A DNA stretch of 44,908 nt from Catenulispora pinisilvae (GTDB lineage Bacteria; Actinomycetota; Actinomycetes; Streptomycetales; Catenulisporaceae): assembly GCF_015356865.1 (NCBI RefSeq), contig NZ_JAAFZA010000068.1:1-44908 (forward strand). The letters run 5' to 3'. The translations under genes were made by a program, and so were the position numbers. The first letter of the stretch is position 1. Each line of letters begins with the position of its first letter. Positions 1 to 7,816 of the stretch are shown piece after piece. The notes beneath the pieces are model-generated. The model had not been told where the DNA came from, ran no database searches, and saw nothing but the letters and a program-made list of their open reading frames with translations.

Positions 1-56
1 GTGTAGCGGATTTCGCTGCAGATCATGCCGACCACGGTGACGGTGGTTTCGTTCAT
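1..56 (-). CDS. ssb: Single-stranded DNA-binding protein, N-terminal fragment cut by the window edge
   Basis: Only the first 18 complete codons lie in the window, reading leftwards. The translation begins MNETTVTVVGMICSEIRY, which matches the usual start of actinobacterial SSB proteins (MNETTVTVVG followed by the first strand of the OB fold). An ATG directly upstream at 59 gives one extra Met. A purine-rich GGGGG stretch about 7 to 10 nt upstream could be the ribosome binding site. SSB coats single-stranded DNA during replication and repair. Many actinomycetes carry two copies and this could be either. The call rests on a short fragment, so it is probable rather than certain. The gene is divergent from the acyl-CoA ligase at 276. 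Confidence 0.7.
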   Translation of the reverse strand, partial: MNETTVTVVGMICSEIRY

Positions 57-275
57 CATCGGTGCATCCCCCTGGATGTGTGCTGTGCGGGTCCTGCTTA
101 TGGCCGGTGATCGCCTGCCCCCTGGGATCCTGGTGGAACTATGGTGGCATTCTTCGTGAATCGGGCACAAGGGTTCGAAGGGGGTGTGCACTCGTTCGGC
201 CCAGTCAGGGCTCTTCCGTGGGGCCTTGGGCGGTTTTAGTGTTTGCCGAAACGATGCCGACGCTGGAGGCTTTTC

Positions 276-2117
276 GTGACCGGTTCCGTGGACAACGCCG
301 CTGCCCAGCCCTTCCTCGCTGCGATCGCGGGGCAGACCGTGCCCGGGTTGATGGAACGCAATGCCACCGAGTACGGGGATCGGCCGGCGCTCACCGGGGC
401 TCCGGATGCCGAGGGGCATACCAGTACCTTGACTTGGGCTGAGTTGCGGGAGCGGGCCGCGGAGTTCAGTGAGGGGCTGGTCGCGCTGGGGTTGGAGCCC
501 GGGGATCGGATGCTGACCATGATGTCCAGTCGGCCCGAGCACTGGGTCGCCGACTACGGTGCCCAGCACGCGCGCGCCATCCCGTGCACCGCCTACGACA
601 CGCTGTCCACCGAGCAGATCGGTTACGTCGCCGCGCACAGCGCCGCGCCGATCGTGGTGCTGGAGGGCCGGCACGAGATCGAGCGGTGGCAGCCGGTGCT
701 GGCCGATCTGCCGGAGTTGCGGCACGTCATCGTGGTCGAGGAGGCCGACTGCGTCGTCGTCGGCGAGGCCGCGCACGGCAAGCAGTTCCTGCCTTACAGC
801 GCGGTGGTGGCCATCGGGCGGGAGCGGCTGGCGGACAACCGGAGCCTGTTCGAGCAGCGCTGGCGGCAGATCCGGCCGCAGGACCCGGTCGGCATGATGT
901 ACACCTCCGGCACCACCGGCGATCCCAAGGGCGTCGTGCTGACCCATCTCAACGTCCTGTACGAGGCGGAGGCCGTCAACGCGATCCACCCCATCGACGA
1001 CTTCCCCAACGCCCTGGCCTACCTGCCGCTGGCCCACATCGCCGAGCGCGAACTCAGCCTCTACGGCTCCGTCGTGAAGATCGCGCACGTCCACCTCTGC
1101 CCGGATCCGCGCCAGGTGATCGGCGCGCTCGGCCGGGTCCGGCCGGAATCGCTGTTCGGTGTGCCGCGCATCTGGGAGAAGCTGGTCGCGGGCGTCCAGG
1201 GCCTGGTGAAGGCTGCCGATCCAGCGCGGCGTGCGGCGTTCGAGAAGGCGCACGCGCTCGCCGTGGAGGCCTTCGACCTGGCCACGGCGGGCAAGCAGGT
1301 GCCGGAGGAGTTGGCGCGGGCCGTCGCCGAGGCCGACCGCACCGTGCTGGCCCCGGCCCGCTCGCTGCTCGGCCTGGACCGGCTCACCCGGGCCACCAGT
1401 GGGGCGGCCCCGATCTCGGTGGAGACGCTGCGCTTCCTGAACGGCCTGGGCATCCCGCTGATGGAGCTCTGGGGCATGTCCGAGACCAGCGGCGCGGCCA
1501 CCGTGTGCACGCCGGTGGCGAACCGGGCCGGCACGGTCGGCCCGCCGATCCCGGGCATCGAGGTGAGGATCGCCGACGACGGCGAGGTGTTCGTCCGCGG
1601 CCCGATCCTGCTGGCCGGCTACCTCCAACCGGACGGCAGCGTGCAGTCCCCGCTGGACGACGGGGGCTGGCTGGCCACCGGCGACGTCGGAACCCTGGAC
1701 GAGGACGGCTTCCTGACCGTCACCGACCGCAAGAAGGAGCTGATCATCACCTCCGGCGGCAAGAACATCCCGCCGACGCTGATCGAGAGCCACCTGACCG
1801 CGCACCCGGCCGTCGGCTTCGCCGCCGCGATCGGCGACCGCCGCCCCTACGTCACGGCCTTGATCGTCCTGGACCCGGACGTGTTCCCGGGCGACGCGGC
1901 GCACTCCCCCGAAGCCCGGGCCGCGGTGGACCAGGCGGTGGCGACGGCCAACGCCAAGCTGGCCCGGCCCGAGCAGGTGAAGAAGTACACGATCATCCCC
2001 GGGCCCTGGACCCCGGACACCGGCGAGGTGACGCCGAAGCTGAGCCTGCGGCGCCGGGTGATCGTCGACCGGTACGCCGACGTGATCGATGAGATGTATG
2101 TGCAGACAGAGAGCTAG
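276..2117 (+). CDS. fadD: Long-chain fatty-acid--CoA ligase (AMP-forming)
   Basis: A 613-residue ANL-superfamily enzyme that activates fatty acids to acyl-CoA through an acyl-AMP intermediate. The P-loop motif YTSGTTGDPKG lies at residues 209-219, followed by the A5-type region LMELWGMSETSGA and the adenylate-binding WLATGDVG near 465-472. The length fits the FadD15/LACS type of about 600 residues rather than short-chain ligases. The start is GTG at 276 because GGAGG sits at 265-269 with a 6-nt gap; an in-frame TTG at 243 has no such site. It stands alone and converges with the DUF2236 gene, only 12 nt apart. The acyl chain length cannot be read from the sequence. Confidence 0.88.
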   Translation: MTGSVDNAAAQPFLAAIAGQTVPGLMERNATEYGDRPALTGAPDAEGHTSTLTWAELRERAAEFSEGLVALGLEPGDRMLTMMSSRPEHWVADYGAQHARAIPCTAYDTLSTEQIGYVAAHSAAPIVVLEGRHEIERWQPVLADLPELRHVIVVEEADCVVVGEAAHGKQFLPYSAVVAIGRERLADNRSLFEQRWRQIRPQDPVGMMYTSGTTGDPKGVVLTHLNVLYEAEAVNAIHPIDDFPNALAYLPLAHIAERELSLYGSVVKIAHVHLCPDPRQVIGALGRVRPESLFGVPRIWEKLVAGVQGLVKAADPARRAAFEKAHALAVEAFDLATAGKQVPEELARAVAEADRTVLAPARSLLGLDRLTRATSGAAPISVETLRFLNGLGIPLMELWGMSETSGAATVCTPVANRAGTVGPPIPGIEVRIADDGEVFVRGPILLAGYLQPDGSVQSPLDDGGWLATGDVGTLDEDGFLTVTDRKKELIITSGGKNIPPTLIESHLTAHPAVGFAAAIGDRRPYVTALIVLDPDVFPGDAAHSPEARAAVDQAVATANAKLARPEQVKKYTIIPGPWTPDTGEVTPKLSLRRRVIVDRYADVIDEMYVQTES

Positions 2118-2129
2118 CGGAGAGGGTCT

Positions 2130-2912
2130 TCAGGCGTAGGCGCGGAACCGCCTACGGAAGTACCGCATATAGAGCGTCACAGGCAGGTCACGTACTCGCC
2201 GGGGAATCCTGGGGTACGTCGAACGCGCCACCCGCGCCCCGAAGCGGAACACCCGCTCGCGGCGCGGGTCCCAGACCAGCCCGAACTCATCCCGCATGCG
2301 CTCTGGCAACAGGCCTGTAGTGACGAACCGGTTCAACGGTTGCAGCGGACGCAAGTACCACGGAAGCGCTCGGTTGTAGAGCAGATCACGGCAGATCCGC
2401 TTGGCCTCCTCGGAGATCACTAGTGTCGCCACCTCGCGATCCCAGTACTCCTCGAACTCCGTCGCCGAGGACGGCCACATGTCCTCAGGGCAGCCGAGCA
2501 GCGTGCTGAACACCGAGGCCTCGCGAAAGAACTCCTCCCGCATCTCGGCAGACATCGGCCCGAGCGCGGATTCGTATAGATGGAGCGCGTTCCTATAGAG
2601 CGTCGCAGCGACCCAGAGCTGGAGTTCCGGATCGTTCGCGGAGTAGCCCGCGCCTTTGACATACGTATGTATCCGGTTGACGGTGCCGGCGATCGCCGCG
2701 GACTCCTCGGGTGTCCCAAGCGTGATCGCATAGACGTAGTCCAACGTCCCGCGCAGCCGCTTAAGGGGCTTCTCCGCGAACCGACTGTGCTCGGCCACTC
2801 CCTGTGCCACTTTGGGATGCGCCACCTGGAGCAGGATCGCGCGGCCGGCCCCGAGGAGGGTACAAGCCTCCTGCACCACCTGCTGGATCGCCGTCTCGTT
2901 CCGTACCCTCAC
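2130..2912 (-). CDS. Oxygenase MpaB family (DUF2236) protein
   Basis: A 260-residue protein with the recognisable DUF2236 opening, GRAILLQVAHPKVAQGV followed by a histidine (EHSRF), and the helix-rich body with YVYAITLGTPEE typical of MpaB/latex-clearing-protein relatives. These are heme proteins, some with oxygenase activity; the substrate here is unknown. The GTG start at 2912 overlaps the TGA of the upstream crcB gene (GTGA), so it looks translationally coupled and part of the crcB-crcB-DUF2236 operon. Codon use differs from neighbours: several TAT, ATA and CTA codons occur in a genome that mostly avoids them. A much longer ORF upstream in this frame runs through crcB and is a shadow. Confidence 0.8.
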   Translation of the reverse strand: MRVRNETAIQQVVQEACTLLGAGRAILLQVAHPKVAQGVAEHSRFAEKPLKRLRGTLDYVYAITLGTPEESAAIAGTVNRIHTYVKGAGYSANDPELQLWVAATLYRNALHLYESALGPMSAEMREEFFREASVFSTLLGCPEDMWPSSATEFEEYWDREVATLVISEEAKRICRDLLYNRALPWYLRPLQPLNRFVTTGLLPERMRDEFGLVWDPRRERVFRFGARVARSTYPRIPRRVRDLPVTLYMRYFRRRFRAYA

Positions 2913-3271
2913 TGCGCCAACCCCAATCCGGCCGCACCCGCGAGCAGCCCGGCCGCCAGGCTCACGCCGACGTTCAGGACGGCCTTCCCGAACGCCCGTT
3001 CTTCCACCAGCCTCACGGTCTCGACACTGAATGTCGAGAACGTCGTATAGGCGCCACAGAGGCCGGTACCCAGGATGGCCACCGCCTGCTTGGACAGCCC
3101 ATGATGAGCACCCATACCCACCAGCACCCCCAGGACGAACGCGCCCGTGACGTTGATCACGAGCGTGCCCCACGGGAACGCACCCCGGTTCCGGGACGCC
3201 ACGAGCCTGTCCACGAGGTACCGCGCGGGCGCCCCTATAGCGGAAGCGATGGCTACGCCTAGCAGAGTCAT
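2909..3271 (-). CDS. crcB: Fluoride channel protein CrcB/FluC, second copy
   Basis: A 120-residue four-helix membrane protein of the FluC family that exports fluoride. Seen: GAPARYLV near the N terminus, Asn40 in TLVINVTGAF, and the pore/Na-site signature GAYTTFSTF with both phenylalanines (residues 78 and 81). The start ATG at 3271 overlaps the stop of the upstream copy as ATGA; another in-frame ATG lies at 3283. FluC channels are dual-topology dimers, and Gram-positive bacteria often carry two adjacent genes forming a heterodimer, which fits this arrangement. An ATA codon and TAT-ACG codons in the signature are unusual for the region. Confidence 0.9.
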   Translation of the reverse strand: MTLLGVAIASAIGAPARYLVDRLVASRNRGAFPWGTLVINVTGAFVLGVLVGMGAHHGLSKQAVAILGTGLCGAYTTFSTFSVETVRLVEERAFGKAVLNVGVSLAAGLLAGAAGLGLAQ

Positions 3272-3858
3272 GCGCGGGACCATCCAGGGGAACGCCTGAC
3301 GAGCGCCGCGCGCGCCAGGAAGATGCCGAGCGCCGTGGCGGCCAGCCCGGAGAACAGGCTGCCGAAGACGTCCAGCGCGGCCAGGCCATAGCGTCCCGCG
3401 GCCAGGAACCGGTCCGTGTCGACCATCCACGTGGAGAACGTCGTATAAGCGCCGAGGAAGCCGACCGCGCCGAAGGGCCGCACATAGTGCGTCGGCGGCC
3501 ACACCTCGATCACGCACACCAGCAGCACCGCCAGGACGAACGCCCCGGTCACGTTGATGACGAACGTCGTCGCCGGGAACGTGTGCTGCGCGGTCGGGAA
3601 CGCCTGGCCGAGAAGGTAGCGCGTCGGCCCGCCGAGGAACCCGCCGGCGGCGATGACCGCCACCACCCGCCCTGTGCCCGGCCCGGAAGCCGGCGCGGCC
3701 GGAGCCGGGGCCTCGACACTGCTGCCCTCGCCCTCGGGCGGGACCTCGTGGTGCCAGGCGTGATGAGGCCCGACGTGATGGGGTCCGAGGTGGTGAGGCC
3801 CGACGGGGTGGGGCCCCGGCTCGTGCCCGGCGTCGGAGGGCGGCTGTGGGGAACTCAC
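3268..3858 (-). CDS. crcB: Fluoride channel protein CrcB/FluC, first copy, with His-rich N-terminal extension
   Basis: A 196-residue protein: residues 64-190 are a FluC core with GGPTRYLL, Asn102 in TFVINVTGAF and the signature GAYTTFST at 136-143. Two oddities are visible. Residues 1-60 are an extension with GPHHLGPHHVGPHH repeats (ten His between residues 12 and 37), absent from standard FluC of about 125 residues. The second phenylalanine of TTFSTF is Trp144 here. The start chosen is GTG at 3858; no strong ribosome site is seen, so an internal start that removes part of the extension cannot be excluded. It leads the operon with the second crcB (ATGA overlap) and DUF2236. I see no fluoride riboswitch upstream. 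Confidence 0.86.
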   Translation of the reverse strand: MSSPQPPSDAGHEPGPHPVGPHHLGPHHVGPHHAWHHEVPPEGEGSSVEAPAPAAPASGPGTGRVVAVIAAGGFLGGPTRYLLGQAFPTAQHTFPATTFVINVTGAFVLAVLLVCVIEVWPPTHYVRPFGAVGFLGAYTTFSTWMVDTDRFLAAGRYGLAALDVFGSLFSGLAATALGIFLARAALVRRSPGWSRA

Positions 3859-4181
3859 GCGCCCATGATCGCCCGCCCGGCCGCCGGCGCCCAAACCGCC
3901 ATCCCGGGTCGGATCCGGGCATCGTGGACGTCCCCTGATTTCGCCATGGCGGCTATAGCCGAATCCGGCCCTTACCGATTGTTGACGCGCTGGCCACAGC
4001 CGTAGCGATGATGCATCCCGGGGCCGGCGGGCGTTCCCTTGGAGTCTCCTCCGCCGACGCTTGGATTTTACCGTTAAGCCGCAGATCGCGCATTTACAAG
4101 CACTGCGATGCGCACCTACATTCACAGGGCATCTCGCGAGCAGCCACCCTCACCCGATCTCTCCCACACGCCTGGAGTGAG
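3859..4181. other. Divergent intergenic region between crcB and phospholipase C
   Basis: This 323-bp stretch carries no convincing gene. It holds a perfect 10-bp palindrome GGCTATAGCC at 3951-3960, a weak plus-strand promoter-like pair (TTGACG at 3982-3987, then AGCGAT after about 16 nt), and an AT-richer patch around 4060-4110. An inverted repeat GCGCAT...ATGCGC spans about 4087-4112. Both flanking genes presumably start transcription here. No fluoride riboswitch or clear PHO box was recognised. Confidence 0.5.
3951..3960. promoter_or_regulatory. 10-bp palindrome upstream of the crcB operon
   Basis: GGCTATAGCC is a perfect palindrome about 93 bp upstream of the first crcB start. It could be an operator half of the divergent region, but nothing beyond the symmetry supports that. 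Confidence 0.25.
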
Positions 4182-6599
4182 ATGTCTCCCCTGTCCAGAC
4201 GCAAGTTCCTGTCCGCTTCCGCGGCGGCGGCGGCCGGTGCCGCCTTCCTGCCGGAGACGCTGCGCACCGCCATGGCCGCTACGGCGGGCCTGAGCGGATC
4301 GCTCAGCGACGTCGGCCACATCGTGATCCTGATGCAGGAGAACCGCAGCTTCGACCACTACTTCGGCACCCTCGCCGGGGTCCGGGGCTTCGGCGACACA
4401 GTGCCGTACGTGTTCCAGAACGGCACCTCGGTGTCCACCCAGCCCAACGGCAGCAAGACCATCCTGCCGTGGCACCTGAACACCGCGACCACCAGCGCAC
4501 AATGCGTCCCGGATCTTGATCATTCCTGGGGCGGTATGCACAACGCCTGGGCCAACGGCTCCTACAACGGCTGGGTAGCCGCCAAGGGCGTCGACACCAT
4601 GGGCTACTACACGCGGGCCGACATCCCGTTCCAGTACGCCCTCGCCGACGCCTTCACCATCTGCGACGGCTACCACTGCTCCGTCATGGGCCCGACCAAC
4701 CCGAACCGGCTGTACATGTGGACCGGGATGATCGACCCCAACGGCACCGGCGGCGGTCCGGTCACCGACAACTCAGAGGCCGGGTACACCTGGACCACCT
4801 ACCCCGAGCGCCTCCAGGCCGCCGGGGTCACGTGGAAGGTGTACCAGGAGACCGACAACTACGACGACAACGCGCTGGCCTGGTTCAACCAGTACAAGAA
4901 CGCCGCGACCAGCAGCCCGCTCTACCAGCGCGGCATGGTGAAGTCCACGGACTCGGTCGCGGAGTTCCAGGCCGACGTCACCAACGGCACCCTGCCGCAG
5001 GTCTCCTGGATCGTCGCGCCGGCCGGCAAGTCCGAGCACCCGAACTACGCCCCGGCGCTCGGCGCGGACTACGTCTCGAAGATGCTCACCGCGCTGGCGT
5101 CGAACCTGGACGTGTGGTCCAAGACCGTCTTCATCCTCAACTACGACGAGAACGACGGCTTCTTCGACCACGTCATCGCGCCGACCCCGCCGGCCGGCAC
5201 CGCCGACGAGTTCGTCAGCGGCCTGCCGATCGGGCTCGGCGTGCGGGTCCCGCAGCTGGTGATCTCCCCCTGGTCGCAGGGCGGCTGGGTGGACTCCACG
5301 ATCTACGACCACACCTCCACCATCCGGCTGATCGAGACCTGGACCGGTGTGCAGGAGCCGAACATCTCGGCGTGGCGGCGCGCGGTCTGCGGCGACCTGA
5401 CCACCGCGCTGAACTTCGCGACCTCGACCACCACCTTCCCGACGCTGCCGGCCACCGGCCCGCTGGTGACCGCGGCGAACAACCAGTGCTCGACGCTGCC
5501 CGCCCCGACCCCGCCGGCCACGCAGAGCATGCCGACGCAGGAGGCGGGCACGAAGGGCCAGCGTGCCACCCGCTACCAGCCGAACGTCACCGGCCGCTAC
5601 GACCTGGCCGCCGGCCGGTTCTGGACGGACTTCTCCAACGCCGGCGCGCAGGCCGTCCCGCTCCAGGCCTACACAACGGCCTACCGGACCTTCGCGAACT
5701 GGCAGTACCTCATCTCGCCGAACTCGACGTCCTCGGACTACTGGAGCGCGCAGAGCGTCAGCGCCGGCAAGTACTCGCTCGACGTGCACGGCCCCAACGG
5801 TTTCCTGCGCACGTTCGTCGGCGACCTGACCACCATCAGCAACGCCGCGCTGCCGCACCTGGAAGTGAAGCCGGGCTACGACACGGCGAACAACGCGCTG
5901 GTGCTGACGATGACCAACACCGGCACCGCCTCCGCGGTGATCACCGTCACGGCGAACCACTTCATCACCGGCGGGCCCTGGACCTTCACGGTCGCCGGCG
6001 GCGCGACGGTCACCCACTCCTGGGCCACGGCCGGCGGCTGGTACGACCTGACGGCCACCGCGAACGTCGGCGACAACTTCCTCCGCCGGTTCGCCGGGAA
6101 GATCGAGACCGGTCAGCCCGCGACGCCGAGCAGCGGCGGTGGCGGCGGCACCGCCGCCGTCCTGGACCGCACCGGCTGGACGGTGAAGTACTTCGACAGC
6201 CAGGAGACCGTCGGCGAGAGCGGCGCGGCGACCAACGCTATAGACGGCAACACCGCTACCTACTGGCACACGCAGTGGTACAGTGTCACGCCGAACCCGC
6301 CGTGCCCGCACGAGATCCAGCTCGACATGACCGCCTCGCACTCCGTGTCCGGGTTCACGTACCTGCCACGGCAGGACGGGGGCAACCACGGCTGGGTCGG
6401 CCAGTACGAGTTCTACGTCAGCGCCGACGGCACCAACTGGGGTACCGCGGTGGCAACCGGCACGTTCGCGAACGACAACACCCTGAAGACCGTGAACTTC
6501 ACCGCCGCGACCGGCCGCTATGTACGGTTCCGGGCTCTGTCGGAGGTCAATGGGAACCCGTGGACGTCGTGCGCGGAGCTGAACGTTATAGGGATCTGA
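4182..6599 (+). CDS. plcC: Tat-exported phospholipase C (phosphoesterase family) with C-terminal F5/8 type C domain
   Basis: An 805-residue secreted enzyme. The Tat signal SRRKFLSASAAAAAG is at residues 5-19. The phosphoesterase domain (about 45-470) shows ENRSFDHYFG at 53-62, GPTNPNR at 170-176 and YDENDGFFDHV at 321-331, typical of bacterial non-hemolytic PLCs and the related acid phosphatase. Two DUF756-like beta domains follow (about 520-640), then a Ser/Gly-rich linker around 648-655, then a discoidin/F5/8-type C domain (about 658-805). It probably hydrolyses phospholipids outside the cell. The start is ATG 4182, with GGAG 4 nt before it; the frame is open further upstream but without a signal peptide. 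The extra discoidin domain is the unusual part, as most family members end after the DUF756 repeats. The exact symbol is uncertain. Confidence 0.9.
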   Translation: MSPLSRRKFLSASAAAAAGAAFLPETLRTAMAATAGLSGSLSDVGHIVILMQENRSFDHYFGTLAGVRGFGDTVPYVFQNGTSVSTQPNGSKTILPWHLNTATTSAQCVPDLDHSWGGMHNAWANGSYNGWVAAKGVDTMGYYTRADIPFQYALADAFTICDGYHCSVMGPTNPNRLYMWTGMIDPNGTGGGPVTDNSEAGYTWTTYPERLQAAGVTWKVYQETDNYDDNALAWFNQYKNAATSSPLYQRGMVKSTDSVAEFQADVTNGTLPQVSWIVAPAGKSEHPNYAPALGADYVSKMLTALASNLDVWSKTVFILNYDENDGFFDHVIAPTPPAGTADEFVSGLPIGLGVRVPQLVISPWSQGGWVDSTIYDHTSTIRLIETWTGVQEPNISAWRRAVCGDLTTALNFATSTTTFPTLPATGPLVTAANNQCSTLPAPTPPATQSMPTQEAGTKGQRATRYQPNVTGRYDLAAGRFWTDFSNAGAQAVPLQAYTTAYRTFANWQYLISPNSTSSDYWSAQSVSAGKYSLDVHGPNGFLRTFVGDLTTISNAALPHLEVKPGYDTANNALVLTMTNTGTASAVITVTANHFITGGPWTFTVAGGATVTHSWATAGGWYDLTATANVGDNFLRRFAGKIETGQPATPSSGGGGGTAAVLDRTGWTVKYFDSQETVGESGAATNAIDGNTATYWHTQWYSVTPNPPCPHEIQLDMTASHSVSGFTYLPRQDGGNHGWVGQYEFYVSADGTNWGTAVATGTFANDNTLKTVNFTAATGRYVRFRALSEVNGNPWTSCAELNVIGI

Positions 6600-6635
6600 T
6601 CCGCAGAGCTCTATAAGTCCGGCCCCTATAGGGAT
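6587..6635 (+). repeat. 9-nt direct repeat TATAGGGAT flanking the end of the phospholipase gene
   Basis: TATAGGGAT occurs at 6587-6595 (the last codons of the phospholipase) and at 6627-6635, where it is part of the palindrome CCCTATAGGG. The pair brackets the 39-bp gap between two convergent genes. It may be chance or a weak terminator element. Confidence 0.3.
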
Positions 6636-6638
6636 GCG

Positions 6639-7160
6639 CTACCGGAAGGCCTCGTAGCGCATCTCTACAAGGTCGTGGGAGGGGTCAAGGTTGTGCGGCT
6701 GAGCGAAGCCGGTCAGCACGAACCCCTCCCGTTCGTAGAAGCGGCGGCCGCGCTCGTTATCGTCCCGGACCAGCAGGACGAGTTCCTTGGCGTCCGTGGT
6801 GCGCGCGAAGTCGATGACCGCCTGGTTCAAGCGGCGCGCGACGTCGGTACCGCGCGCCTCGGGGCGGACGAACACCCCGAGGACGATCCATGAGCCCGGA
6901 CGGTTGAAGTGCGGCGCCGCGCTCCACATACCGGCGAGCCGCCCGGTCGCGTCGTCCACGGCGACGTAGAAGGCCTGCTCCGTGGACGTGGCGTTAGTCC
7001 GTGCGCGTTCCTGCCATTGCTCGTCCGTCATGGCCAGGGCCTGCTCATGGGTCTGGCCGTAGTTGGTCGGCGAGTCCAGCAGCGCCGCCAGGCGCAGCTC
7101 CCTGAAGTCCCGCCACTCATCCGCAGTGGTGCGGCGCACGGTGTAAGCCATGCTCGGCAT
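6639..7160 (-). CDS. GNAT family N-acetyltransferase
   Basis: A 173-residue GNAT fold protein. Motif A is recognisable as VFVRPEARGTDVARRLNQAV, where the usual Q/RxxGxG/A appears as EARGTDVA, and motif B as VLLVRDDNERGRRFYEREGF. It should transfer an acetyl group from acetyl-CoA to an unknown amine. Two start codons are close together: ATG 7160 and ATG 7151 (MAYTVRR). Neither has a strong ribosome site, so the start is uncertain by three residues. The next gene on this strand begins at 7594, and the 95-bp gap between them contains two copies of GTTCTCGCG (7193-7201 and 7204-7212). Confidence 0.85.
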   Translation of the reverse strand: MPSMAYTVRRTTADEWRDFRELRLAALLDSPTNYGQTHEQALAMTDEQWQERARTNATSTEQAFYVAVDDATGRLAGMWSAAPHFNRPGSWIVLGVFVRPEARGTDVARRLNQAVIDFARTTDAKELVLLVRDDNERGRRFYEREGFVLTGFAQPHNLDPSHDLVEMRYEAFR

Positions 7161-7255
7161 CTTCACAGGTTTCCCAAGGCCGGCGCCACAGAGTTCTCGC
7201 GACGTTCTCGCGGAGGTCTCGCCTGCGAGTACGCCGCAGCCCTCAGCCGCAGCCG

Positions 7256-7594
7256 TCAGGCGACCAAACCGACGAACCCCGCGAGGAACGCCGGCGCCCC
7301 GAGTCCGACCAGGCCCCAGCCGAGCACTTCCATCATGCCTTCGCGCTTGCACTGCCGATGGTGCTCCGCACGGCCGCCGCTCAACCGGACGGTCGACTCG
7401 TGCAGCCATTTGGCGCCGTGGTCCGACAGGTCGACCTTCCGATAGGCGAGCACCCGGATCACGTCCAGGGCCATCACCAGCCCGAGGCCGACGAATACCA
7501 GACCGACCGCCACCGCACCGGCGTCCCCCCACTGCCCGTGCAACACGCCGGAATGGTCGGCGAGACGAGCACTCAAGGACCTCGAAGCGGTCAT
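7256..7594 (-). CDS. Small membrane protein of unknown function
   Basis: A 112-residue protein I do not recognise. It has two hydrophobic segments, about residues 27-48 (AVAVGLVFVGLGLVMALDVI) and 92-112 (GWGLVGLGAPAFLAGFVGLV), separated by a basic, His-containing hydrophilic loop. GGGAG 6 nt before ATG 7594 supports a real start. It may be co-transcribed with the GNAT gene 95 bp downstream. The MFS gene is divergent, and the 222 bp between them would hold both promoters. Confidence 0.6.
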   Translation of the reverse strand: MTASRSLSARLADHSGVLHGQWGDAGAVAVGLVFVGLGLVMALDVIRVLAYRKVDLSDHGAKWLHESTVRLSGGRAEHHRQCKREGMMEVLGWGLVGLGAPAFLAGFVGLVA

Positions 7595-7816
7595 CCATGA
7601 CTCCCAAAGCTGTGAATCGCCGGACGTGGGGGGCGAACGTGCGATCCGCGTCCACGACCAAGAGTCTCACCCAATTATCCGAAAGTCGCGACAAGAGGGG
7701 TAAGCGTGATCATCGTTTCGATTGATTCTCGGTGAACCAGTCCCGGGAGCCGGCCCGCGCCACCCGCCCGGCCGTCCCAGCAGGCGCAGCAGCCTCACCA
7801 GCCCGACGATCGCCGT

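Noticed and set aside
160..200. tRNA-like GGTTCGAA motif
   Set aside because: No acceptor stem or D-arm around it; no tRNA was found in the window.
4100..4180. PHO box for the phospholipase gene
   Set aside because: Only single weak TTCAC-like words; no tandem 11-nt repeats.
3859..4181. Fluoride riboswitch upstream of crcB
   Set aside because: I looked for the conserved core on the minus strand and found no match.
4773..6389. A 538-residue minus-strand ORF antisense to the phospholipase gene
   Set aside because: It is Arg/Gly/Val-rich shadow coding produced by high GC third positions; the plus strand has clear domains and motifs.
2130..6650. A concentration of CTATAG hexamers
   Set aside because: Most lie in codons for Tyr, Ile and neighbouring residues (for example Thr-Leu-Tyr) and can be explained by local codon choice; only 3951 and 6587-6635 were kept as weak features.
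7193..7212. Direct repeat GTTCTCGCG as an operator
   Set aside because: It lies downstream of a gene end in a short same-strand gap, and two 9-mers are weak evidence.
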